Counted from the stretch's first letter, positions 6,753-14,535 are shown. The stretch is DNA of 64,000 bases from Actinoallomurus soli (GCF_024055715.1 NZ_JAMXMV010000001.1:1178001-1242000); one strand, 5' to 3'. Made by a program: numbers and translations. The notes: a model not told the origin generated them from the letters alone.

Positions 6753-8339
6753 ATGGCGTCAGGTCGCACGAGGCTGGAGCCCCTGTCCCGGCACGACCCT
6801 CGGCGGATCGGCGGATACGCGCTGCTGGGACGGCTGGGGAGCGGCGCGATGGGCCGGGTCTACCTCGGCCGTTCGGCGTCGGGGCGGCTGGTGGCGGTCA
6901 AGACGATCAGGAGTGAGTTCGCCGGCGACGCGGATTTCCGCTCCCGCTTCGCCCGCGAGGTCGCGGCCGCGGGCCGGGTCAGCGGGGTGTTCACGGCGGC
7001 GGTGGTCGCCGCCGACCCGGACGCCGAGATCCCGTGGCTGGCCACCGCGTACATCCCGGCGCCCTCCCTGGAGCAGCTCGTACGGACCTGCGGGCCGTTG
7101 CCGGTTCCCGCGCTGCGCTGGCTGGCGGCCGGGTGCGCCGAGGCGCTGGAGTCGATCCACCAGGCGGGACTGGTGCACCGGGACCTGAAACCGTCCAACG
7201 TGCTGGTGTCGATCGAGGGGCCACGGGTCATCGACTTCGGCGTGGCGCGGGCGACCGAGCGCGTCACCGCGACCGCCACGCACCAGGCCGTCGGCACCCC
7301 GGCGTACATGGCGCCCGAGCAGGCGCGGGACAGCCGGCAGACGACGCCGGCGAGTGACGTCTTCGCGCTCGGCTCGACCTTACTCTTCGCCGCCACCGGG
7401 CACCCGCCGTACACGGGGAAGTCGGTGACCGACGTGCTGCTCCGCCTGGCCAGTGATCCGCCGGACCTCACCGGAATGCCGGACGAGGCGGCCGACCTGC
7501 TGCTGGACTGTCTCCGCCGCGACCCGGCGGACCGTCCCGCGGCGGGCGCCCTGCTGGCCCGGCTGGCGGTCGACCTCGACGGCAGCGGAGCGGCGCCGCT
7601 GCCCTTCGAGGCGCTCGCCCTGCTCGAGGAGTACCGGCGGGAGCCTCCGCCGGTGGAGTCGCCGGCGGACGACCCCGCCGCCGAGGAAACCCTGGACTCG
7701 CCCACCTCCGTCCGGGCGCCCGGAGGACCGCCTCCCGCCCGGCGCCCGGACCGCCCCGGCGCCCCGGATCCGCGTCGGCCGGGCCGTTCCGGAGCCCCGG
7801 ATCCTTCCGGAGCCCCGGATCCGCGGCAGGATCGTTCCGGCGTCCTGGACTCGCGGCGCACGGTGGCGTCCCGGCGGGCCGGCAGGGGCGGGCGCGTCCT
7901 CGCGGCCCTGCTGGGAGCGGGCGTGGCACTGCTGATCGGGGTCGTACTCGGCCGGATGGACGACGACCGGCCACGACGGCCCTCGGGCCCGCCCCCGCCC
8001 GGTGCCGCGCCGCCCGGGGCGCCCGGCGTGGCGCGTACGGCACGGCCGTCGGGACGCCCACGGATCACGTTGAACCAGGATTACGGCGACGGGCACACCG
8101 GATTCGTCGTCCACGGAGCGGGCCTGACACCCGGCCGGCAGGTCGGCATCCGCCTGGACCGGAAACGGGTGGCGGCGGTGACGCCGGTCGTCGACTTCGC
8201 GGGCACGTTCAACTACGTGATCAACCAGGGCCACGAGTTCTTCCCCGGCAAGATCCCGCCCGGGCGTCATCGCGTCACCGTGACGGTGCCCGGCGCGGAC
8301 CGCCCCCTGGAGCTGGCGTTCACCGTCAACGACCTGTAG
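6753..8339 (+). CDS. Transmembrane Ser/Thr protein kinase (PknB/PASTA-less type)
   Basis: 528 residues from ATG 6753, preceded by GGAGGAG. An in-frame ATG at 6714 would add 13 residues but has poorer spacing. The kinase domain spans about 20-285: Gly loop LGRLGSGAMGRVYLG, VAVK lysine (~48), HRDLKPSNV (~141), DFG (~160), APE (~187). A Pro/Arg/Asp-rich linker with six-residue SGAPDP repeats follows. A single helix LAALLGAGVALLIGVVLG (~382-400) then leads to a roughly 90-residue outside domain of unknown fold. It phosphorylates Ser/Thr of cytoplasmic targets. The FHA protein encoded convergently just downstream is a natural candidate phosphopeptide reader. Confidence 0.92.
   Translation: MASGRTRLEPLSRHDPRRIGGYALLGRLGSGAMGRVYLGRSASGRLVAVKTIRSEFAGDADFRSRFAREVAAAGRVSGVFTAAVVAADPDAEIPWLATAYIPAPSLEQLVRTCGPLPVPALRWLAAGCAEALESIHQAGLVHRDLKPSNVLVSIEGPRVIDFGVARATERVTATATHQAVGTPAYMAPEQARDSRQTTPASDVFALGSTLLFAATGHPPYTGKSVTDVLLRLASDPPDLTGMPDEAADLLLDCLRRDPADRPAAGALLARLAVDLDGSGAAPLPFEALALLEEYRREPPPVESPADDPAAEETLDSPTSVRAPGGPPPARRPDRPGAPDPRRPGRSGAPDPSGAPDPRQDRSGVLDSRRTVASRRAGRGGRVLAALLGAGVALLIGVVLGRMDDDRPRRPSGPPPPGAAPPGAPGVARTARPSGRPRITLNQDYGDGHTGFVVHGAGLTPGRQVGIRLDRKRVAAVTPVVDFAGTFNYVINQGHEFFPGKIPPGRHRVTVTVPGADRPLELAFTVNDL
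7787..7822 (+). repeat. Two 18-base tandem repeats inside the kinase gene linker
   Basis: TTCCGGAGCCCCGGATCC is repeated exactly at 7787-7804 and 7805-7822, with decayed copies on both sides. It encodes SGAPDP units in the disordered linker between the kinase domain and the membrane helix. In-frame slippage would change linker length only. Confidence 0.85.
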
Positions 8340-8344
8340 CCCCG

Positions 8345-9193
8345 CTATCGCGTACGGTCCCACCACAGGTCCTCCTGCCGGGAGCACCAGGACGGATCGG
8401 CGAGGCGCTCCAGATCGGCCGGGGTGACGATGGCGTGCTCGATCAGCACGCCGACGACCACCTCGTCGGACAGCCGGGTCCCGGCCCGCGCGAGCCCGCG
8501 TGAATTGATCTTGCGGCGGAGCACCTTGAGATGCTCGCCGACGCGGGCCGCGAGCCGGTCGCGGAAGACCGGGTCGTGATCGAACTGCTCGATCTCGTAG
8601 AACGCGTCCGTCACTTCCAACGCCGCACGGGCGATCTCCGGCGTCCGGGGCAGCGGAGTCGTACGGGTCGGGTCCAGCAGCCACGGCCGGCACAGGAGGA
8701 GCGCCACCAGGAAGAGCTTGGTGTGCGGATCGAGGTACAGCGGCAGGAGCGTCGAGTCGTCGTCCGCCCGTCCCGCGGGAGGAGTCCTCAGGGCATCGGT
8801 CACGGCGGCGAGCACCGTGACGCGTACGGCCTGGCCCTCGTCGAGCATGGCCCGCGAACCGACCAGCGTCGCCCCCGTCCTGATGAACCAGCCGGCGGAC
8901 GGCTCGCCGCCCGCCTCCATCGGCGGCAGCCGGATCTGGTAGCCCTCGCTCTCGGCGTACAGCGCGTGGGTCCGGCTGAGATTGGCCACCCACGCGCCTC
9001 CGCACAGGGCGCTGATCACGCCCGCCCGGCGGGAGAGCCCCCGGTCGGCGGAGATCAGCAGGTCCGCGTCCGGTCCCCGGCCGAACACGAGGCGTTCGTG
9101 GTCGGAGAGCTCCCGGACCGACCCGGACGGCGCCGTGACGCGCGTGACGGCGGGCGGCGTGGCGCGCGGTGTCATCGGGGCACCCTGGCTCAT
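8345..9193 (-). CDS. FHA-domain protein with C-terminal helical domain
   Basis: About 282 residues from ATG 9193; an ATG at 9232 is also open in frame, so the start is uncertain. An FHA fold is visible near residues 30-90: LVFGRGPDADLLI, then LSRRAGVISALCGGAWVANLS (the expected FGR, S-x-x-H-like and N/S-R positions for phosphothreonine binding, with Arg at the usual His). The C-terminal 120 residues (VGEHLKVLRRKINSRG, SDEVVVGVLIEHAIVTPADL) are helical and may form a winged-helix-like module, as in actinobacterial proteins coupling FHA to DNA binding. It is convergent with the Ser/Thr kinase gene, 5 bases apart, suggesting a kinase-reader pair. Confidence 0.75.
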   Translation of the reverse strand: MSQGAPMTPRATPPAVTRVTAPSGSVRELSDHERLVFGRGPDADLLISADRGLSRRAGVISALCGGAWVANLSRTHALYAESEGYQIRLPPMEAGGEPSAGWFIRTGATLVGSRAMLDEGQAVRVTVLAAVTDALRTPPAGRADDDSTLLPLYLDPHTKLFLVALLLCRPWLLDPTRTTPLPRTPEIARAALEVTDAFYEIEQFDHDPVFRDRLAARVGEHLKVLRRKINSRGLARAGTRLSDEVVVGVLIEHAIVTPADLERLADPSWCSRQEDLWWDRTR

Positions 9194-9387
9194 GGCCGCC
9201 GAGTGTAGGACCGGCGTGTCCGGCCCGGCCATCCCCGAATCCGGGGGTAGCCGTGGGCGCCCGCCTGAGGTTTTGCTGGGAGAGCCCCGGAAGTGCGGGC
9301 GTCACGTGCGGGGGCCACCTGTTCCATCATCGCCGGCTCATACCGGGCGCGCGGGGGCGGTTCGGTAGGGGCGGCACCGTCCGGGGT

Positions 9388-9420
9388 GACCCGGAGCATT
9401 CTGGAGGGGTGCTCCGGGTC
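9388..9420. promoter_or_regulatory. 11-base inverted repeat (hairpin) ahead of ECF sigma operon
   Basis: GACCCGGAGCA (9388-9398) and TGCTCCGGGTC (9410-9420) are perfect complements around an 11-base loop that contains GGAGGGG. The stem can extend with a one-base bulge to GGGTG/CACCC. It may be an operator, or a terminator or attenuator of transcription entering the sigma gene. Confidence 0.5.
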
Positions 9421-9458
9421 CACCCTGGCGGCCCTCGCGAAGGGCCACGAGCCGGGTC

Positions 9459-9483
9459 TGTAACGCGATCCCGCGCGCCGACC
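9459..9483 (+). promoter_or_regulatory. Possible ECF-type promoter of the sigma operon
   Basis: TGTAAC followed after 14 bases by CGACC resembles the -35/-10 layout of autoregulated ECF sigma genes in actinomycetes. The transcription start would fall in the purine-rich stretch leading to the ATG at 9522. This is a visual match only. Confidence 0.3.
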
Positions 9484-9521
9484 AAAGAGGGGAGGACGAG
9501 CGCGAGGGAGGGCGGGCGTGC

Positions 9522-10106
9522 ATGAGTGCTAGCGATCCGGCGGAGAAGGAGGTCCGCGCCATCGGTCGTGACCCGGTGGCGTTCGAGGCCTTCTACCGAC
9601 GGCAGGTCCGCATGGTGACCGGCTTCGTCGCCCGCCGGGTCGCCGATCCGTGCCTGGTGGACGACCTGACCACCGAGGTGTTCCTCGCGGCGATCGAGGG
9701 GTCGGACGGCTACCGGCGCAGGCTGGGCAGCGAGTCGGCCTGGCTGGTGGGCATCGCCCACAACGTCCTGGCCGCCGAGCGCCGCCGGGCCGCCCGGCAG
9801 CTCGACAAGACGCTGCGCGCCGCGGGGAGACGGGTCCTGGACGGCGACGACATCACCCGGCTGGAAGAGCGGATCGACGCCGAACGGGCCGGTCGCCGCC
9901 TTCTGACGGAGCTCGACCGGTTGCCCGCCGGCCTGCGGGCGGTCATCGAACTGGTCGACATGGACGGCCTGACGGTGACGGAGGCCGCCGCGGCGCTCCG
10001 GATCAGACCCGGCACCGCCAGGGTCCGCCTGCACCGGGCCCGCCGGATCCTGCGGGATCACCCGGGCGTCGGCCCCGGCTCGATGACTGTGGAGGGAGCA
10101 TCATGA
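9522..10106 (+). CDS. ECF-type RNA polymerase sigma factor
   Basis: 194 residues. Sigma region 2 lies at about 20-95 (FEAFYRRQVRMVTGFVARRV, DDLTTEVFLAAIEG, ESAWLVGIAHNVLAAERRRA). Region 4 lies at about 125-180 (LPAGLRAVIELVDMDGLTVTEAAAALRI, GTARVRLHRARRIL). Regions 1.2 and 3 are absent, as in group 4 sigmas. It directs core RNA polymerase to a small regulon. Its stop overlaps the next start as ATGA, so the membrane protein that follows is co-translated and is the natural candidate anti-sigma partner. Confidence 0.92.
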   Translation: MSASDPAEKEVRAIGRDPVAFEAFYRRQVRMVTGFVARRVADPCLVDDLTTEVFLAAIEGSDGYRRRLGSESAWLVGIAHNVLAAERRRAARQLDKTLRAAGRRVLDGDDITRLEERIDAERAGRRLLTELDRLPAGLRAVIELVDMDGLTVTEAAAALRIRPGTARVRLHRARRILRDHPGVGPGSMTVEGAS

Positions 10107-10795
10107 CGTCGAGCGACCACCGGCTGGAGGACTTCGAGGAACGACGCCTCACCGCGCTCAAGGAGGTCGTCGCCGCGCGGGCGCGGGCGCTGCCCGCCCG
10201 TGAGACGAGGACCCGCCGCCCGGCCCGCCGCACCATCGCCCTCGCGGCGACCGCCGTCGGCGTGTCCGCCGTCGCGGCGACGGCGGTCACCGTGACCTCT
10301 CTCCGCAGCGCCCCGGCGTACGCGGTGGCCAGGGACGCCAACGGCGTCGTCGACGTCCGGATCACGCGGTACCGCGACGCCGAAGGGCTGTCGCGGCAGT
10401 TGCGGCGCCTCGGGGTGCCGGCCGCCGTCTACTACGTTCCGGCCGGCAAGGTGTGCCACCAGCCCTTCGCCACGCTCGTCAGGGACGTCCCGCCGGGGCT
10501 CTACAGCGCGCCGACGAACATCCCGGGCCAGGAGAACGGCACCGGGATGCGGTTGCGGATCGACACCCGCCTCTTCGAACCGGGCCAGTTCTTCCTGTTC
10601 GGCCTGAAGATCTTCCACAACGCCGACGGCGGCGTGAACACCAGCGTCACGCAGTACCTCGTGACGGGTAGAGTCATCCCCTGCCACCTGGCCCCGGTCA
10701 CGCCGCCGAACCCCGTCATCAGCCCGCTCGTCGGGCCCGGCGAACGGGCACCGCACAAGATCGTCTACGACGAGCCGTCGATCATCGTTCCCTGA
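10103..10795 (+). CDS. Single-pass membrane protein encoded with ECF sigma (possible anti-sigma partner)
   Basis: 230 residues, starting in the ATGA overlap with the sigma gene and preceded by GGAGGGAG. A charged cytoplasmic N-terminus (1-45, EDFEERRLTALKEVV then an Arg-rich patch) leads to one membrane helix (~47-68, IALAATAVGVSAVAATAV). A roughly 160-residue outside domain with two Cys (CHQPFAT, IPCHLAP) could form a disulfide. I see no zinc-binding HxxxCxxC anti-sigma motif and recognise no domain outside. The role as sigma inhibitor or sensor is inferred only from coupling and topology. The last 14 bases overlap the convergent SDR gene. Confidence 0.75.
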   Translation: MTSSDHRLEDFEERRLTALKEVVAARARALPARETRTRRPARRTIALAATAVGVSAVAATAVTVTSLRSAPAYAVARDANGVVDVRITRYRDAEGLSRQLRRLGVPAAVYYVPAGKVCHQPFATLVRDVPPGLYSAPTNIPGQENGTGMRLRIDTRLFEPGQFFLFGLKIFHNADGGVNTSVTQYLVTGRVIPCHLAPVTPPNPVISPLVGPGERAPHKIVYDEPSIIVP

Positions 10796-11534
10796 CCGCG
10801 TCGGAGATGGACTTGGCGCCGCCGTGGGCGGTGAGGCCGCCGTCGACGGGGATGTCCGCCCCGGTGATGAAGGACGACTCGTCGGACAGCAGGAAGGCGA
10901 TCAGGGCCGCGACCTCCTCCGGTGCGCCGGTCCGGCCGAGCGGCGTCTCGCGGATGTTCGCGTCGCGGAAGGCAGGTGCGGCCGAGGCCGTCATCGGGGT
11001 GTCGATGAAGCCGGGGTGGACGCAGTTGACCCGGATGCCGCGCGGGCCGAACTCCACGCAGGCCGCCTTGGACAGGCCCCGCAGCGCCCACTTGCTCGCG
11101 GTGTAGGCGGCCGGGTAGTGGCCCGTGAGCGCCGCGGCGGACCCGACGTTCACGATGGAGGACCCGGGTGGCATCAGCGGCGCGAGGTGCCGCATGCCCA
11201 GGAGCGGCCCGGTGACGTTCACCGACTGGACGCGCTCCAGGTCCGCGACGGCCAGGTCGCCCACCCGCGCCCGCCAGGTGACGCCCGCGTTGTTGACCAG
11301 GCCGTCGACGTGCCCGTACCCCTCGCGCAGCCGCTCCGCGAGCGCCGCCCACGCGCCGGCGTCGGCCACGTCCATCGGGTGGCGGACGACGCCCGGTGTG
11401 GCGCCGGCCGCCTGTTCGTCCACGTCGACGGCGACGACCGTGGCGCCCTTCCGGGCGCAGGCGGCGGCCGCGGCCGCGCCCTGGCCGCGCGCGGCCCCGG
11501 TCACCACGATGATCTTCTCGGCCAGCCTGGTCAC
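10782..11534 (-). CDS. SDR-family NAD(P)-dependent alcohol dehydrogenase
   Basis: 250 residues, GTG start overlapping the upstream stop as GTGA. It is a classical short-chain dehydrogenase: TGAARGQG cofactor loop near residue 12, NNAGV near 83, catalytic Ser in IVNVGSAAAL, and YTASK (Tyr/Lys) near 148. The C-terminal part has PVDGGLTAHGG. As the last gene of the seven-gene catabolic operon, it probably oxidises or reduces a hydroxy/keto intermediate after ring cleavage, or prepares the ring substrate. The exact step is not set by the sequence. Confidence 0.9.
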   Translation of the reverse strand: MTRLAEKIIVVTGAARGQGAAAAAACARKGATVVAVDVDEQAAGATPGVVRHPMDVADAGAWAALAERLREGYGHVDGLVNNAGVTWRARVGDLAVADLERVQSVNVTGPLLGMRHLAPLMPPGSSIVNVGSAAALTGHYPAAYTASKWALRGLSKAACVEFGPRGIRVNCVHPGFIDTPMTASAAPAFRDANIRETPLGRTGAPEEVAALIAFLLSDESSFITGADIPVDGGLTAHGGAKSISDAVRER

Positions 11535-12475
11535 GGACGGCTCCGGTCCCGCCTGCGGCCGCGCGGTACGGCGACGGGGCCGGGGCCGGGGACGACCGTG
11601 TTGGAGATCGCACCGATGCCCTCGGCGGTGAGCGTCACCGTGTCGCCGGGCCGCAGCGGCGGGGGAGTGCGCTCACCCCGCAGGCCCCACAGCTCCGCGA
11701 GGCAACCGCCGTTGCCGCACGTCCCGGAGCCCAGCACGTCGCCGGGCCGCACCCAGGTGCCCCGGGAGGCGTAGGCGATCATCTCCTCGAACGTCCAGCT
11801 CATGTTGGACAGCAGGTCGGTTCCGACGACCTCGCCGTTGATCTCGGCGGTGAGCGCGAGGCGGAGGAGGCCGTCCGCGTCTCGGTAGGGCTCCAGTTCG
11901 TCCGGGGTCACCAGGTACGGGCCGAGGGTGGTCGCGGTGTCCTTGCCCTTGCAGGGGCCGAGGCCGACCTGCATCTCGCGGGACTGGAGGTCGCGCGCGG
12001 ACCAGTCGTTGAACAGCGTGTACCCGGCGATGTGGTCGCGGGCCTGCTCGGGGGTCAGGTCACGGCCCTCCCGGCCGATGACGACGGCGACCTCGAGCTC
12101 GAAGTCCAGTGCCTTGCTGCCGGGCGGCACCGGCACGTCGTCGCCGGGGCCGATCACCGCGTAGGGGTTGGTGAAGTAGAAGGTCGGGGCGTCGTACCAG
12201 GCGTCGGGTACGCCCGCCGCCCCGTCGACGCTGCGGCGCACCCCCTCGACGTGCTCCTCGAAGGCGACGAAGTCCCGGACGGTGGGCGGTCGCAGCGGCG
12301 CCAGCAGGCGTACCTCGGTCAGCGGCACGGCCGCCCCGGCCGGAGGCGGGTCGGCGAGGCCGCCGGAACGGATCAGGTCGAGCAGGTCGGTGCCGTCGGG
12401 GAAGGGGCGCACCGCGGCGTCCTCGACGACGCCGCAGCGTTGTGCACCCCGATGTTCGTACGTGGCGATGCGCAT
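11531..12475 (-). CDS. Fumarylacetoacetate hydrolase (FAH) family protein
   Basis: 314 residues. The FAH catalytic fold lies at about 95-290. Metal ligands are in FELEVAVVIG near 130, followed by NDWSARDLQSREMQVGLGPCKGKD, a signature of the hydratase/decarboxylase/isomerase branch. GSGTCGNGGCLAELWG is near 250. Members act on 2-hydroxymuconate, 4-oxalocrotonate or acylpyruvate products of meta-cleavage using Mg or Mn. It sits directly after the extradiol dioxygenase gene, so acting on the ring-cleavage product is plausible. The C-terminal tail RRRDRSRP is non-conserved. Confidence 0.88.
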   Translation of the reverse strand: MRIATYEHRGAQRCGVVEDAAVRPFPDGTDLLDLIRSGGLADPPPAGAAVPLTEVRLLAPLRPPTVRDFVAFEEHVEGVRRSVDGAAGVPDAWYDAPTFYFTNPYAVIGPGDDVPVPPGSKALDFELEVAVVIGREGRDLTPEQARDHIAGYTLFNDWSARDLQSREMQVGLGPCKGKDTATTLGPYLVTPDELEPYRDADGLLRLALTAEINGEVVGTDLLSNMSWTFEEMIAYASRGTWVRPGDVLGSGTCGNGGCLAELWGLRGERTPPPLRPGDTVTLTAEGIGAISNTVVPGPGPVAVPRGRRRDRSRP

Positions 12476-12499
12476 GGGTCTCCTCGAAGCGGCGGGCGG

Positions 12500-13438
12500 T
12501 CAGACCGGCGGGGCGACGAAGCAGCCCTGGTCGGGGTCGTTGAAGGACTCCTTGGCGACGAACTCGTTCATCGCGTTCGCGGTGCCCCACTGGTCCGTGA
12601 CCTCCGGCCGGGAGAAGTCGTAGACGTGCGGGTGCCAGGTGTCCTCGTCCAGCTCCTCCAGCTCGGTCGTGTACTCGACCGTGTTGCCGTGCGGGTCCAG
12701 GAAGTAGGTGAAGGTGTTGTCGCCCGCGAGGTGCCGGCCGGGCCCCCAGATCTTACGGAACCCGGCGCGGATGACCCGGCCGGAGCCGCGCATGTACTCG
12801 TCGAGGCCCCGCATCTCGAAGGAGACGTGGTGCAGGGAGGTGTGCGGGCCCTGGGCGATGGCCATGCTGTGGTGCTGGGAGCTGATCCGCATGAAGTGCA
12901 TGACCTCGCCCATGCGCGGGTGGCCGAGCGTGTCGGAGAGACGGAAGCCCAGGTGGCGTTCGTACCAGGCGCGGGTGCGGTTCAGGTCCGGGGAGTTGAG
13001 GACCACGTGGGAGAGCCGGACGGGGATCGACTCGCGTTCCTCGATGCGCCGGTGCCGCCGGGCGGCGACGTCGGCGGAGATCTCGATCGTACGGCCGTCG
13101 AGGTCGAAGAACCGGAAGCCGTATCCGCCGCCCGGGGTGTCCAGCCTCCCCGGCTCGCAGATCGGCCGGACGCCGTCCGCGATCAGCCGCTCGGCGAGGG
13201 CGTCCACGTCGGCCGGGGACGCCGCCCCGTACGAGACCAGGTCCAGGCGCTTCTCCTCGGCCTTGCGGAGCCGGACCACGTACTGCTCGGGGCTGCCCTC
13301 GGCGGCGAGGAACGCGATGCCGGAGTCCTCGGCGACCTTGGTCAGGCCCCACACGCCGGCGTAGAAGTCGAGTTGACGGTCGTAGTCGGGCACGACGAGG
13401 TCGACGTGCCGCAGATGGGTGAGGGGACGGTCGGTCAT
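12500..13438 (-). CDS. Extradiol ring-cleavage dioxygenase (two-domain VOC, BphC/catechol 2,3-dioxygenase-like)
   Basis: 312 residues with two VOC modules (about 6-125 and 140-270). The second carries the Fe(II) facial triad: His144 (RLSHVVLN), His203/204 (SLHHVSFEM) and Glu255 (NTVEYTTE). It would open a catechol-type ring next to the two hydroxyls. The chosen ATG has GAAGGAGG just upstream. The frame also stays open to an ATG at 13507 that overlaps the amidohydrolase stop, which would add 23 Ser/Glu/His-rich residues absent from family members I know. A 12-base inverted repeat spans the ATG. Confidence 0.88.
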   Translation of the reverse strand: MTDRPLTHLRHVDLVVPDYDRQLDFYAGVWGLTKVAEDSGIAFLAAEGSPEQYVVRLRKAEEKRLDLVSYGAASPADVDALAERLIADGVRPICEPGRLDTPGGGYGFRFFDLDGRTIEISADVAARRHRRIEERESIPVRLSHVVLNSPDLNRTRAWYERHLGFRLSDTLGHPRMGEVMHFMRISSQHHSMAIAQGPHTSLHHVSFEMRGLDEYMRGSGRVIRAGFRKIWGPGRHLAGDNTFTYFLDPHGNTVEYTTELEELDEDTWHPHVYDFSRPEVTDQWGTANAMNEFVAKESFNDPDQGCFVAPPV

Positions 13439-13465
13439 GAGGCCTCCTTCGTCGGCCTCATGACC
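13433..13465 (-). promoter_or_regulatory. Perfect 12-base hairpin covering the dioxygenase ribosome site and start codon
   Basis: GGTCATGAGGCC and GGCCTCATGACC are perfect complements separated by 9 bases. In the minus-strand mRNA the loop and stem foot contain GAAGGAGG, and the 3' arm contains the ATG of the dioxygenase gene. The folded form would hide the start. Alternatively the DNA palindrome is a protein-binding site inside the operon. Confidence 0.65.
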
Positions 13466-13474
13466 AGAGGTGCT

Positions 13475-13503
13475 GTGCTCACTGATTCCCTCGCTTCGCT
13501 CGG
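13475..13503. repeat. Possible REP-like intergenic repeat
   Basis: The stretch containing TGATTCCCTCGCTTCGCTC has an internal short palindrome (CGAGCGAAGCG on the minus strand). It resembles a repetitive element I recall from intergenic and intra-operon gaps of Streptosporangiales genomes. Only one clear copy is in the window, so repeat status is recalled rather than shown. Confidence 0.3.
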
Positions 13504-14535
13504 TCATGGTCTCTCTCCTGAAGGGAGGCGCAGCAACGCGGCGGCGTTGGCGCCGCGTACGGCGTCGTGGTCGGTGCCGGGCAGGCCCGCGGCGCGCAGT
13601 GCGCCCAGCGGGTCGTCGGTGCCCATGTCGAACGGGAAGTCCGAGCCGAGCAGCACCCGGTCGGCTCCCGCGACGCGGACGAGCTCCCGCAGCACGTACG
13701 GGTCGTGGACGAGGGAGTCGAAGTACAGGCGCCGCAGGTACGCGCTGGGCGGGTGCGCGCAGCCGCGGGCGTCGGCGCGGGCCCGCCAGGCGTGGTCGGA
13801 GCGGCCGATGTGGGTGGGCAGGTAGCCGCCGCCGTGCGCGGCGATGATCTTCAGTCCGGGGTGCCGGTCGAGGACGCCGGAGAAGATCAGGTGGGACAGG
13901 GCGACGGCGTTCTCGGCCGGCTGGCCGACGGTGTTCGACAGGTACCACCGGTCCAGGCGCTCGTCGAGGGTGCACCCGAACGGGTGCAGGAACACGATCG
14001 CCCCGGTCTCCTCCGCGCGGGCCCAGAACGGCTCGTAGGCGGGGTCGGACAGCTCCCGGCCCGGGACGTGGCCGGAGGACGGGGCGTGGCTCGAGATCTC
14101 CACGCCCCGCAGCCCGTGATCGAGGGCGTCGTCCAGCGCCTCGGCGGCCAGGTCCGGGTGCTGCAGTGGTACGAGGCCCAGCCCGTACAGCCGGCCGGGG
14201 GCCTGGGCGCAGTGCGCGGCGGTGCCGGCGTTCGCCAGCCGCCACACCGTACGGGCCAGGTCCGGCTCCGCCCAGTAGTGGTAGTGCGAGGGGGAGGGCG
14301 AGACGAGCTGGACGTCCACGCCGGCGGCGTCCATCGCGGCCAGCCGCGCCGTGACGTCCGTGAGCCTCGGGATCCGCTCGCGGATCATCACCGCGCTGAC
14401 GGCGAGGGCCTCGGGGCCGCTCCGGCGTGCGTCCCGCTCGCGGGCGGCGGCCAGGCCCGGCCGCCCGGCGACGGCCTCCTCGACCTGGGGGAGCAGGACG
14501 TGCGCGTGCACGTCGATCGTCGGGTTCTCGGTCAC
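13504..14535 (-). CDS. Amidohydrolase family protein (ACMSD / aromatic decarboxylase-like)
   Basis: 343 residues, GTG start overlapping the monooxygenase stop (GTGA). Metal-site motifs of amidohydrolase-2 are present: IDVHAHVLLPQ at the N-terminus, IVFLHPFGC (third His), IIAAHGGGYLPTHIGRSDHAW, and LLGSDFPFDMG (metal Asp). The closest functional relatives decarboxylate 2-amino-3-carboxymuconate semialdehyde or hydroxybenzoates without cofactors. In this operon it may remove a carboxyl group before or after ring opening. Family certain; step inferred. Confidence 0.88.
   Translation of the reverse strand: MTENPTIDVHAHVLLPQVEEAVAGRPGLAAARERDARRSGPEALAVSAVMIRERIPRLTDVTARLAAMDAAGVDVQLVSPSPSHYHYWAEPDLARTVWRLANAGTAAHCAQAPGRLYGLGLVPLQHPDLAAEALDDALDHGLRGVEISSHAPSSGHVPGRELSDPAYEPFWARAEETGAIVFLHPFGCTLDERLDRWYLSNTVGQPAENAVALSHLIFSGVLDRHPGLKIIAAHGGGYLPTHIGRSDHAWRARADARGCAHPPSAYLRRLYFDSLVHDPYVLRELVRVAGADRVLLGSDFPFDMGTDDPLGALRAAGLPGTDHDAVRGANAAALLRLPSGERP

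Larger units (their letters stand above)
9194..9521. other. Upstream region of the ECF sigma gene: hairpins, no gene
   Basis: This 328-base stretch shows no convincing coding frame. It contains a strong inverted repeat (9388-9420) and a smaller one, GGCCCT-N5-AGGGCC (9430-9446). A possible ECF-type promoter TGTAAC-N14-CGAC (9459-9482) sits 40-60 bases before the sigma start. It would serve both the FHA gene (leftward) and the sigma gene (rightward). Confidence 0.5.

Noticed and set aside
12500-14245. A 581-codon frame suggesting an amidohydrolase-dioxygenase fusion
   Set aside because: The upstream part is the wrong frame of the amidohydrolase gene (Arg/Pro-rich); the true dioxygenase starts at 13438 or at most at 13507.
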